From Phyllobacteriaceae bacterium (GTDB lineage Bacteria; Pseudomonadota; Alphaproteobacteria; Rhizobiales; Ancalomicrobiaceae): DNA of 6,568 nucleotides. Below the pieces are notes generated by a model. It was not told where the DNA came from and did no database searches. It saw nothing but the letters and a program-made list of their open reading frames with translations. Shown in pieces: positions 1-5,411 of this stretch. The stretch spans positions 1 to 6,568 of the forward strand of contig JAAYVT010000620.1 of assembly GCA_012517025.1 (NCBI GenBank), read 5' to 3'. The translations under genes were made by a program, and so were the position numbers. Every line of letters starts with the position of its first letter. The stretch's first letter is position 1.

Positions 1-549
1 CCCAAGGCGCTGGCCGGACCGAAGGCCGCCGATCGGATGTTCTTCACCCGCATGGACGAGGCGTTGGCGAGCGTCGCCGACGACTACTACGTGGTGGTGG
101 TCGACTGCCCGCCGCAGCTCGGCTTCCTGACCATGTCGGCGCTGTGCGCCGCCACCGCGGTTCTGGTCACCGTGCATCCGCAGATGCTCGACGTGATGTC
201 GATGTGTCAGTTCCTGATCATGACGTCGGATCTGCTCGGGGTCGTCGCCGACGCCGGCGGCAACATGGGTTACGACTGGATGCGCTATCTGGTCACCCGC
301 TACGAGCCCGGCGACGGGCCGCAGAACCAGATGGTGTCGTTCATGCGGTCGCTGTTCGGCGAGCACGTGCTCAACTATCCGATGCTGAAGTCGACGGCGA
401 TCGCCGACGCCGGCATCACCAAGCAGACCCTCTACGAGGTGTCGCGCGACCAGTTCACGCGGTCGACCTACGATCGCGCGCTGGAGGCACTCGACAACGT
501 CAACGGCGAGATCGAGCAGTTGATCCGCAAGGCCTGGGGGAGGGGGTGA
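1..549 (+). CDS. repA: RepA, ParA-type partitioning ATPase of a repABC replicon (5' truncated)
   Basis: The reading frame is open from base 1, so the gene begins upstream of the window; 182 C-terminal residues of a protein usually near 400 are visible. RepA is a Walker-type (ParA/MinD/Soj superfamily) ATPase that works with RepB and parS to segregate the replicon and also represses the repABC promoter. Visible here are the Walker B-like strand VVVVDCPPQ (residues 31-39 of the visible part, Asp35) and blocks highly typical of RepA: VTVHPQMLDVMSMCQF (56-71), YDWMRYLVTRYEPGDGPQNQ (91-110) and LKSTAIADAGITKQTLYEV (129-147). The P-loop (Walker A) and the N-terminal DNA-binding region lie outside the window. 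The stop TGA (547-549) shares its last base with the repB ATG, indicating cotranscription and coupled translation. The operon promoter and any RepA operator are upstream and cannot be assessed. The family call is near certain. Confidence 0.96.
   Translation, partial: PKALAGPKAADRMFFTRMDEALASVADDYYVVVVDCPPQLGFLTMSALCAATAVLVTVHPQMLDVMSMCQFLIMTSDLLGVVADAGGNMGYDWMRYLVTRYEPGDGPQNQMVSFMRSLFGEHVLNYPMLKSTAIADAGITKQTLYEVSRDQFTRSTYDRALEALDNVNGEIEQLIRKAWGRG
536..546 (+). promoter_or_regulatory. Shine-Dalgarno of repB inside the repA 3' end
   Basis: A purine run, GGGGGAGGGGG, ends two bases before the repA stop. The core GGAGG at 539-543 is 5 bases upstream of the repB ATG at 549-551. With the TGATG stop/start overlap it supports this repB start and translational coupling to repA. 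Confidence 0.7.
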
Positions 550-1529
550 TGGCGCGCAAGAATCTCCTCAGCGGTTTGACAGGTGGCGAGTTGCCGGCGG
601 GCAACTCGACTGCGCCCGTCGCGAACGAGGCGCCGGCGCGGCCGGCTCCGGTGCCGCATTTCGGCATCGGCGGCACCCGTGGCGCCATCGGTGCGGTCAG
701 CCGGTCGATCGAGCAGCTGAAGGCCCAGGCGGTCGTCGAGCTCGATCCGCGATCGATCGACGCCTCGTTCATTTCCGATCGTCTGGAGGCTCCGGACGGG
801 ACGCACGAGAGCCTCGTCGCGTCGATGCGCGATCACGGGCAGCAGGTGCCGATCCTGGTGCGTCCGCATCCCGAGACCGAGGGGCGCTATCAGGTCGTCT
901 ACGGTCACCGCCGTCTGCGTGCCGCCGCCGAGCTGGAGCGGCCGGTCCGCGCCGTGGTCAAGCCGCTGAACGACGAGCAGGTGGTCGTCGCCCAGGGCCA
1001 GGAGAACAGCGAGCGGACGGATCTCTCCTTCATCGAACGGGCGTTGTTCGCGGCGCGTCTGGAGGAGAAGGGGTTCGGACGCGAGATCATCATGGCGGCG
1101 CTGAGCGTCGACAAGACCGGTCTGTCGCGCCTGATCTCGGTGGCGGTGAAGATCCCGGAGGATCTCATCCGCGCCATCGGCCCCGCGCCGAAGGCGGGAC
1201 GCGATCGGTGGGTCGAATTCGCCGCCCGGTTGGAGGTGCCGTCGGCGCTCGATCGCGTTCGCGCGCGGCTTCGGGAAGCGAGCTTTTCCGAACGGGGCAC
1301 CGACGAACGGTTCGTTTGGCTCTTCGATGCCGCCGCCGCGCCCAAGCCGAAACGCGCTCGTCCGGTGGTGCTGAAGGCCGCCGACGGGACGAAATTGGCG
1401 AAACTGAGCAGCGAGGCCGGTCGGACGACGTTGATCGTCGACGACGAGGGCACCGCCGGTTTCGGCACCTATCTGGCCGCGACCATTCCGGAACTCTACG
1501 CGGCGTTCAAACGCCGCGACGAGGCGTGA
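549..1529 (+). CDS. repB: RepB, ParB-type centromere-binding partition protein
   Basis: This 326-residue protein has the usual length for RepB of repABC replicons. RepB binds parS, spreads as a ParB-family protein and is moved by the RepA ATPase; it also helps RepA repress the operon. Residues 1-60 are a basic, Ala/Pro-rich lead. The ParB/Srx-like domain spans about 62-160 and contains the nucleotide-binding box GHRRLRA (119-125) and the ENxxR-type box QENSER (151-156). A helix-turn-helix region follows at about 160-205 (IERALFAARLEEKGFG, then AALSVDKTGLSRLISV). The C-terminal RepB-specific dimerisation region, about 270-320, carries KAADGTKLAKLSS and ends TIPELYAAFKRR. The ATG at 549 was chosen because it overlaps the repA stop, has a good Shine-Dalgarno, and begins MARKNLLSGL as RepB proteins commonly do; the same frame stays open upstream only as a repA shadow. 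The gene unusually contains a parS match at codons 14-19. The family call is near certain. Confidence 0.97.
   Translation: MARKNLLSGLTGGELPAGNSTAPVANEAPARPAPVPHFGIGGTRGAIGAVSRSIEQLKAQAVVELDPRSIDASFISDRLEAPDGTHESLVASMRDHGQQVPILVRPHPETEGRYQVVYGHRRLRAAAELERPVRAVVKPLNDEQVVVAQGQENSERTDLSFIERALFAARLEEKGFGREIIMAALSVDKTGLSRLISVAVKIPEDLIRAIGPAPKAGRDRWVEFAARLEVPSALDRVRARLREASFSERGTDERFVWLFDAAAAPKPKRARPVVLKAADGTKLAKLSSEAGRTTLIVDDEGTAGFGTYLAATIPELYAAFKRRDEA
590..605. promoter_or_regulatory. parS: parS centromere-like site, within the start of repB
   Basis: The 16-mer GTTGCCGGCGGGCAAC matches at every fixed position the repABC parS consensus GTTNNCNNNNGNNAAC known from rhizobial plasmids. The palindrome extends outward to 9-base arms, CGAGTTGCC (587-595) and GGCAACTCG (600-608), around a central GGCG. 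It overlaps RepB codons 14-19 (LPAGNS region). I searched the window by eye for other matches and found none. RepB would bind here to nucleate the partition complex. The consensus match and extended symmetry are seen directly; function is inferred from the family. Confidence 0.82.
1500..1517. repeat. 8-bp perfect inverted repeat at the 3' end of repB
   Basis: GCGGCGTT and AACGCCGC flank a 2-base centre (CA), giving an 18-base near-palindrome that encodes the final A-A-F-K-R segment of RepB, 12 bases before the stop. It does not fit the parS consensus. It could be a protein-binding site, or a small hairpin at the head of the repC leader; with such a tight centre it would be a poor RNA hairpin. 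It may also be a coding coincidence in GC-rich DNA. Confidence 0.35.
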
Positions 1530-1565
1530 AGCGTAAAACCGAGGTTCGAACGGAGATCCACCGGC

Positions 1566-1604
1566 AAAAGAAAAGGCCCCCGAAACGTCACCGTCCCGGA
1601 AGCC
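1566..1604 (-). terminator. Intrinsic terminator of the ctRNA
   Basis: Read on the - strand, GGCTTCCGGGACG (1604-1592) pairs with CGTTTCGGGGGCC (1587-1575) around a GUGA loop: 13 pairs, four of them G-U. The stem is followed immediately by UUUUCUUUU (1574-1566). On the + strand the same arms have four A-C mismatches and no U-tract, so the terminator is directional. The stem-loop probably also serves as the recognition loop for the repC leader. Confidence 0.88.
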
Positions 1605-1621
1605 CTCTCATCTGTGTAGCG
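1566..1621 (-). ncRNA. Counter-transcribed antisense RNA (ctRNA) controlling repC
   Basis: RepABC replicons encode a small antisense RNA (called ctRNA, IncA or RepE in different plasmids) opposite the repB-repC gap. It represses repC by changing the leader structure of the mRNA and is a major incompatibility factor. Here a - strand promoter (1628-1656) predicts a start near 1621, and a strong intrinsic terminator ends near 1566, giving an RNA of about 56 nt, in the usual size range. The terminator stem is complete only when read as - strand RNA: four of its pairs are G-U, which become A-C mismatches on the + strand. That asymmetry is good evidence for transcription from this strand. The exact 5' end is an estimate. 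Confidence 0.86.
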
Positions 1622-1627
1622 ACTGAT

Positions 1628-1656
1628 AGAGAATCACTTCCCGGACTCGTCGTCAA
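1628..1656 (-). promoter_or_regulatory. ctRNA promoter
   Basis: On the - strand a near-consensus -35 box, TTGACG (1656-1651), is followed after exactly 17 bases by TTCTCT (1633-1628), a weak -10 box. A start about 7 bases further gives +1 near 1621. The -35 and the spacing are convincing. The -10 is poor, and a slightly displaced hexamer (for example CTCTAT) is possible. Confidence 0.6.
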
Positions 1657-1689
1657 GCGATATCGGCGCCGTTTCGGCGAGCAGGTTTT

Positions 1690-1711
1690 CTTTGCCTGAA
1701 GGAAGGCAGAG
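1690..1711 (+). promoter_or_regulatory. repC leader hairpin holding the Shine-Dalgarno (S-element candidate)
   Basis: CTTTGCCT (1690-1697) can pair with AGGCAGAG (1704-1711), eight pairs including one U-G, around the loop GAAGGA (1698-1703). The repC Shine-Dalgarno GGAAGG (1701-1706) lies half in the loop and half in the stem, 9 bases from the ATG at 1716. In studied repABC units a short palindromic S-element covering this region sequesters the repC start signal when ctRNA is bound. This hairpin is in the right place; the regulatory switch itself is inferred. Confidence 0.6.
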
Positions 1712-1715
1712 ATCG

Positions 1716-2945
1716 ATGCAGCCCTATCAGTCCCGCACGCCGTTCGGCGCGCGATCGCTGACGCTCGCCCACGTGGCGGCGCAGACCCGAGCCGAGGCGT
1801 GTCCCGCCGACACGGTCGTCCACAAATGGGAGGTGTTCCGCGCCGTCTGCACCGCCAAGGCCCGGCTCGGCGTCTCCGAGCGGGCGCTCGCCGTGCTCGA
1901 TGCGCTCTTGAGCTTCCACCCCGACACCACGCTGTCGGGTGACAAGCTGGTGGTGTGGCCGTCGAACGCGGTGTTGGCGCTGAGGGCGCACGGCATGGCG
2001 CCGGCGACGCTCCGGCGGCATCTGGCGGTGCTGGTCGACAGCGGCCTGATCGTCCGTCGCGACAGTCCCAACGGCAAGCGTTACGCCCGCAAGGGGGAGG
2101 GCGGCGAAGTCGAGCAGGCCTTCGGCTTCGACTTGTCGCCGCTGGTCGCGCGGGCGAGCGAGATCTCGGCCCTGGCCGAAGAGGTCAAGGCGGCGGAACG
2201 GGCGGTGCGATTGGCGCGCGAACGCATCACCATCTGCCGCCGCGACGTCGCCAAGATGATCGCCACCGGGGTGGAGGAAGGGGTCGCGACCCGTCGCTGC
2301 GGCCGAGGGTCGGCCGACTGGGGGGAGATCCACGCGCAATATCGCGCGATCGTCGATCGAATCCCGCGCAACGCGGGCCTCGCGGAACTGGAGGGGATCG
2401 CGGAGACCTTGTCGATGTTCGCCGACGAGGTGTTCATGCTGTTGGAAACGCATCAAAAAGAAGCGAATCCGAGCGGCGATGAGTCTCGAATTGAGCATCA
2501 CATACAGAATTCAAACCCCGACTCTTCCATTGATCTTGAACCTCGCATCCGAGATGTGAGGGCGGCGAGGGCAGGGGACGAAGGGCCGACGTCGCGACTC
2601 GCGGACGGCGCCTATCCTTTGGGGTTGGTGCTCTCGGCCTGTCCCGATCTCGTCGACTATGCTCGAGACGGGATCTCGAACTGGCGTGACTTCCTGGCGA
2701 CCGCCGCCGTGGTACGGCCGATGCTGGGGATTTCGCCGAGCGCCTGGGAGGAGGCGAGGGCGGTCCTCGGTGAGGTGCCGGCGGCGGTCGTTCTCGCGGC
2801 GATCCTGCAGCGCCAGGCGATGATCGCCTCGGCCGGCGGTTACCTCAGGAGCCTCACCCGCAAGGCGGAGGCCGGCGAATTCAGCCTCGGTCCGATGTTG
2901 ATGGCGTTGATCGGAAGCCGAAAGCGCGAAAAGGCGAGAGCGTGA
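1716..2945 (+). CDS. repC: RepC, replication initiator of a repABC replicon
   Basis: This 409-residue protein matches RepC in length and layout. RepC is the only Rep protein essential for replication and binds the origin inside its own gene. The N-terminal part (about 8-185) includes TPFGARSLTLAHV (8-20), the winged-helix segment KWEVFRAVCTAKARLGVSER (37-56), WPSNAVLALRAHGMAPATLR (81-100) and a charged helical stretch at about 150-185. A poorly conserved linker (about 243-295) is encoded by AT-rich DNA. The C-terminal domain (about 296-401) ends with the characteristic SAGGYLRSLTRKAEAGEFSL (372-391). The ATG at 1716 is preferred over an in-frame TTG at 1692, because GGAAGG precedes it at good spacing and RepC proteins typically begin shortly before the TPFG block. 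Expression is probably limited by the antisense RNA and leader hairpin upstream. The family call is near certain. Confidence 0.97.
   Translation: MQPYQSRTPFGARSLTLAHVAAQTRAEACPADTVVHKWEVFRAVCTAKARLGVSERALAVLDALLSFHPDTTLSGDKLVVWPSNAVLALRAHGMAPATLRRHLAVLVDSGLIVRRDSPNGKRYARKGEGGEVEQAFGFDLSPLVARASEISALAEEVKAAERAVRLARERITICRRDVAKMIATGVEEGVATRRCGRGSADWGEIHAQYRAIVDRIPRNAGLAELEGIAETLSMFADEVFMLLETHQKEANPSGDESRIEHHIQNSNPDSSIDLEPRIRDVRAARAGDEGPTSRLADGAYPLGLVLSACPDLVDYARDGISNWRDFLATAAVVRPMLGISPSAWEEARAVLGEVPAAVVLAAILQRQAMIASAGGYLRSLTRKAEAGEFSLGPMLMALIGSRKREKARA
2441..2540. other. AT-rich island in repC, candidate oriV
   Basis: By my count these 100 bases are 45% G+C, in a window that is otherwise roughly two-thirds or more G+C. 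They encode the hydrophilic linker of RepC (about residues 243-275, rich in Glu, Asn, Ser and His). In characterised repABC plasmids the replication origin is an AT-rich stretch in the middle of repC to which RepC binds. The position here matches. I see no clear iterons in it. Confidence 0.6.
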
Positions 2946-3108
2946 GCGGCCGGGCGGTGGCGCGTCGTCCCCGCAGGGGCTTCCTCGGACGTCAGGCGAC
3001 GGTGATCACCCGCGACGTTCCGGCGTTCCGATCGGCGATCGACGAAACTTCGCCGGCGAAACGCCAGGGTGGCTGGGCGAAGCATCACCGTCGCGGGGGC
3101 GGCGCGGT
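2946..3108. other. Convergent intergenic spacer with inverted repeats
   Basis: This stretch separates the 3' ends of repC (+) and the histidine kinase gene (-). It contains GCGACGGTGAT (2996-3006) with an exact inverted copy ATCACCGTCGC (3084-3094), and overlapping arms CCCGCGACG (3009-3017) and CGTCGCGGG (3089-3097). It also has the palindromes GGTGATCACC (3001-3010) and TTCGCCGGCGAA (3049-3060), and a weak CCCC/GGGG hairpin at 2969-2979. None is followed by a T-run on either strand, so a classical intrinsic terminator is not evident. I see no small gene or parS match here. Confidence 0.5.
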
Positions 3109-4710
3109 TCAGACCCGTGGGGCGGCGAGCGGCAACACGATCTCGAAGGCCGCCCCTCCGGCGGCGGCGACGAAATCGATCGAACCACGATGGGTTTCGA
3201 CCAGCGCCCGCACGATCGGCAGGCCCATGCCGGTGCCGCCCTCGGCGCGTCGGGTGGTGAAGAAGGGATCGAAGATCCGCGCCCGATTGGCCGGCGAGAT
3301 GCCGGAACCGTCGTCGGCGACCCGCAGACGAGCCCGTCCGTCCTCGATCGCACCGCCGATCGTCACGCCGGTCGCGCCGTGGCGGGCCGCGTTGTCGAGG
3401 AGATGACCGAGCACGATGCGCAGCGTGTCGGGCGAAAGGGCGAGCGGATGATCGAGCACCCCTTCGGCGACGATCGCGACCGGGCGAGGTTCCGCCGCGA
3501 GGGTTGCGATCACCGCGTCGGGGCGTGCCTCTCCCGCCGTCGGCGTGGTCTCGGCGCGGGCGAGGTCGCGCAGGTGCGAGACCAGCGCCCCGAGCCGCTC
3601 GGCGTTCTCTCCGATCTGGTGCAGGAAGGCGGCGCGTTGCTCGGGCGTCATCGCCGGCTCGGCGACGTCGTCGGCGAGCAGTTCGGCAGCGCCGGCGATG
3701 GCGGTCAGCGGCGACTTGATCTCGTGGGCGACGTGGGCGGCGAAGGTCGAGACGTAGTCGGAGCGGGCGGCGAGCCCCGCGGCCATGTCGAGCAGGCTCT
3801 GCGACAGGCTGGCGAATTCGGCGGTGCCGTGGTGGGGGAGGGGGCGCAACGCGGCACGATCGCCGGCGGCGAGCGCCCGGGTGCGGTCGATCAGGTCGCG
3901 GACCGGCCGGGTGACGGTGCGTTGGAACAGGAAACCGACGGCGGCGACGGTCGCCATCGCGAAGACGGCGGCGAGGCCGAGGGCGTGCCGTTCGGCGAAC
4001 AGCGCCCGGCGCAGATCCGTCGCGGTGCGGGAGGCGAGGACGACCGCCGCCACCCGCCCGTCGACCGCCACCGGCAGGGCGAGGAAGACGCGGATCGACC
4101 CGCCGCGGCTGACCGAGGCGAGCGGCGGCACCGGGTGTTTCGAGACGCGGGCCCGCAGCGCCGCGCCGATCCGGCCGTCCAGTGCGGCGGCGACCTCCTC
4201 GACATGGGCGAGTGACAGTCCGATCTCGTCGCGCCCGGCGATCACCACGCCGCGGGCGTCGAGAACCCGGAAGCCGGCGAGGGTGAGCGCCTGCGTCGCC
4301 CGCAGTTGCGGCGTCAGCCGGGCGCCGAAGGCGAGGAGATCGGCAGACGGCGCGATCTCGGCCGGCCGGGCCTCGGGGCGGGGCGGGCGGATCGGATCGG
4401 CCGCCGGATCGAGCCGGGGGCCGAGCGGCGTCAGCCCGTCGCCGATCGCCGGTGGCGGGGTCACCGGCGGACCGAGGACGAGCCCGGCCGGCGGTTCGCG
4501 GGTGAGATCGGCGGCGATGCCGGCGGCCAACGCCGCGCTCTCGGCGGCGACTTCGGCCTCGGCCTGACGGACGAGCTGATTGTCCCAGACCCGGAACAGG
4601 AGGATCGCGCCGAGCGGCAGGCTCGCCACCAGCGCCAGAACCGCCGCCACCACCAGCGCGAGGGGAGGGCGCCACTTGACCGCGACGCGGGGGGCGGCGG
4701 GTCCCCTCAT
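3109..4710 (-). CDS. Transmembrane sensor histidine kinase with HAMP domain
   Basis: This 533-residue inner-membrane kinase would autophosphorylate on His and pass the phosphate to the response regulator encoded just upstream. A short cytoplasmic N-terminus leads to TM1 (about 17-38), then a periplasmic domain of about 200 residues (41-242), TM2 (about 243-262) and HAMP (about 263-315, TVTRPVRDLIDRTRALAAGD). The dimerisation/phosphoacceptor H-box is HEIKSPL with His329. The HATPase domain shows the N-box HLLDNAARHG (Asn440), DDGSGI (466-471), FDPFFTT (480-486) and GGTGMGLPIV (491-500), so all catalytic motifs are present. The sensor part has a Pro-rich segment (about 73-120) before a predicted alpha/beta fold (FRVLDARGVVIAG, then IRVFLALPVAVDGRVAAVVL) reminiscent of Cache/PAS-like ligand domains; the ligand is unknown. 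The ATG overlaps the response-regulator stop by 4 bases (ATGA) and has GAGG (4721-4718) 7 bases upstream, fixing the start. It is CreC-like in layout, but orthology is not established. Confidence 0.93.
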   Translation of the reverse strand: MRGPAAPRVAVKWRPPLALVVAAVLALVASLPLGAILLFRVWDNQLVRQAEAEVAAESAALAAGIAADLTREPPAGLVLGPPVTPPPAIGDGLTPLGPRLDPAADPIRPPRPEARPAEIAPSADLLAFGARLTPQLRATQALTLAGFRVLDARGVVIAGRDEIGLSLAHVEEVAAALDGRIGAALRARVSKHPVPPLASVSRGGSIRVFLALPVAVDGRVAAVVLASRTATDLRRALFAERHALGLAAVFAMATVAAVGFLFQRTVTRPVRDLIDRTRALAAGDRAALRPLPHHGTAEFASLSQSLLDMAAGLAARSDYVSTFAAHVAHEIKSPLTAIAGAAELLADDVAEPAMTPEQRAAFLHQIGENAERLGALVSHLRDLARAETTPTAGEARPDAVIATLAAEPRPVAIVAEGVLDHPLALSPDTLRIVLGHLLDNAARHGATGVTIGGAIEDGRARLRVADDGSGISPANRARIFDPFFTTRRAEGGTGMGLPIVRALVETHRGSIDFVAAAGGAAFEIVLPLAAPRV

Positions 4711-5411
4711 CGCGCCGCCTCGCAGGGGCCGAGGCGGAAGCCGACGGCGTGCACGGTCTCGATCGGGTCGGCGCAGCCGGCCTCGGCGAGCTTGGCGCGG
4801 ATGTTGCGGACGTGGCTGTCGATGGTGCGATCGGAGACGTGGATCGCCCCTTCCCAGGCGGCCTCGATGATCTCGCCGCGCTCGAAGACGCGATTGGGGC
4901 GGCTCATCAAGGTGCGCAGGATGGCGAATTCGAGCCCGGTGAACGCGACCGGACGGTCGGCGACGAAGACCCGGCGGGCCTCGGCGTCGAGGGCGAGGAC
5001 GCCGCGTTCCAGACGCGGACCCGGCGCCTCGACGGTCCGACCGGTGCGGCTGCGCTTCAAGATGACGCCGACGCGGGCGACCAGCTCGCGCGGCGAGAAC
5101 GGCTTCGTGACGTAGTCGTCGCCGCCGATCTCCAGCCCGAGGACACGGTCGATCTCTTCGTCGCGGGCGGACAGGAAGAGGATCGGCAGATCGCTGGTGC
5201 GGCGGATCTCGCGGCAGACTGCGAGTCCGTCCATCTCCGGCATGCCGACGTCGAGGACGACGAGATCGGCCGGCGCGGCGGCGAGTGCGGCCAGTGCCGC
5301 CATCCAGTCGGCGGCGCTGCGGGTGACGTGGCCGGCCTTCTCGAGCGCGAAGGTGACGACCGAGCGGATGGCCGGGTCGTCGTCGACCACGAGGATCTGG
5401 GCGGGTGTCAT
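4707..5411 (-). CDS. OmpR/CreB-like response regulator transcription factor
   Basis: This 234-residue protein has an N-terminal receiver (about 4-117) and a C-terminal winged-helix DNA-binding domain (about 135-232), the standard OmpR/PhoB architecture and length. The acidic pocket is D10-D12, the phosphoacceptor is Asp54 (VVLDVGMPEMDG), with Ser81 (FLSAR) and Lys103 (KPFSPREL) completing the active site. The stretch RDEEIDRVLGLEIGGDDYVT (83-102) closely resembles the corresponding part of CreB. The effector domain contains LEFAILRTLMSRPNRVFERG and the recognition-helix motif SDRTIDSHVRNIRAKL, followed by the beta-hairpin VHAVGFRLG. It should be phosphorylated by the kinase encoded directly downstream. 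The ATG at 5411 overlaps the stop of the membrane-protein gene by 4 bases (ATGA), and GGAG (5422-5419) lies 7 bases upstream. Targets are unknown. Confidence 0.95.
   Translation of the reverse strand: MTPAQILVVDDDPAIRSVVTFALEKAGHVTRSAADWMAALAALAAAPADLVVLDVGMPEMDGLAVCREIRRTSDLPILFLSARDEEIDRVLGLEIGGDDYVTKPFSPRELVARVGVILKRSRTGRTVEAPGPRLERGVLALDAEARRVFVADRPVAFTGLEFAILRTLMSRPNRVFERGEIIEAAWEGAIHVSDRTIDSHVRNIRAKLAEAGCADPIETVHAVGFRLGPCEAAR

Noticed and set aside
144..548. Extension of RepB upstream of 549 in the same frame
   Set aside because: The upstream translation is Arg-rich shadow of repA; RepB homology starts at MARKNLL and a stop/start overlap marks the real boundary.
1692..1715. TTG at 1692 as an upstream start for repC
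   Set aside because: It lies within the leader hairpin, has no good Shine-Dalgarno of its own, and would add eight atypical residues; the ATG at 1716 has GGAAGG at suitable spacing.
1530..1715. A small protein gene in the repB-repC gap
   Set aside because: The gap is accounted for by the antisense RNA, its promoter and terminator, and the repC leader; no frame there has a convincing start with a ribosome-binding site.
3001..3010. GGTGATCACC palindrome as a second parS
   Set aside because: It lacks the GTT...AAC ends and 16-base spacing of the repABC parS consensus.
2840..4675. Very long open frames on alternative frames across the kinase and its downstream spacer, including a 611-codon Arg/Pro-rich frame on the - strand
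   Set aside because: The translations are low-complexity Arg/Pro/Gly strings with no domain motifs and overlap a kinase with all catalytic motifs; they are a by-product of very high GC.
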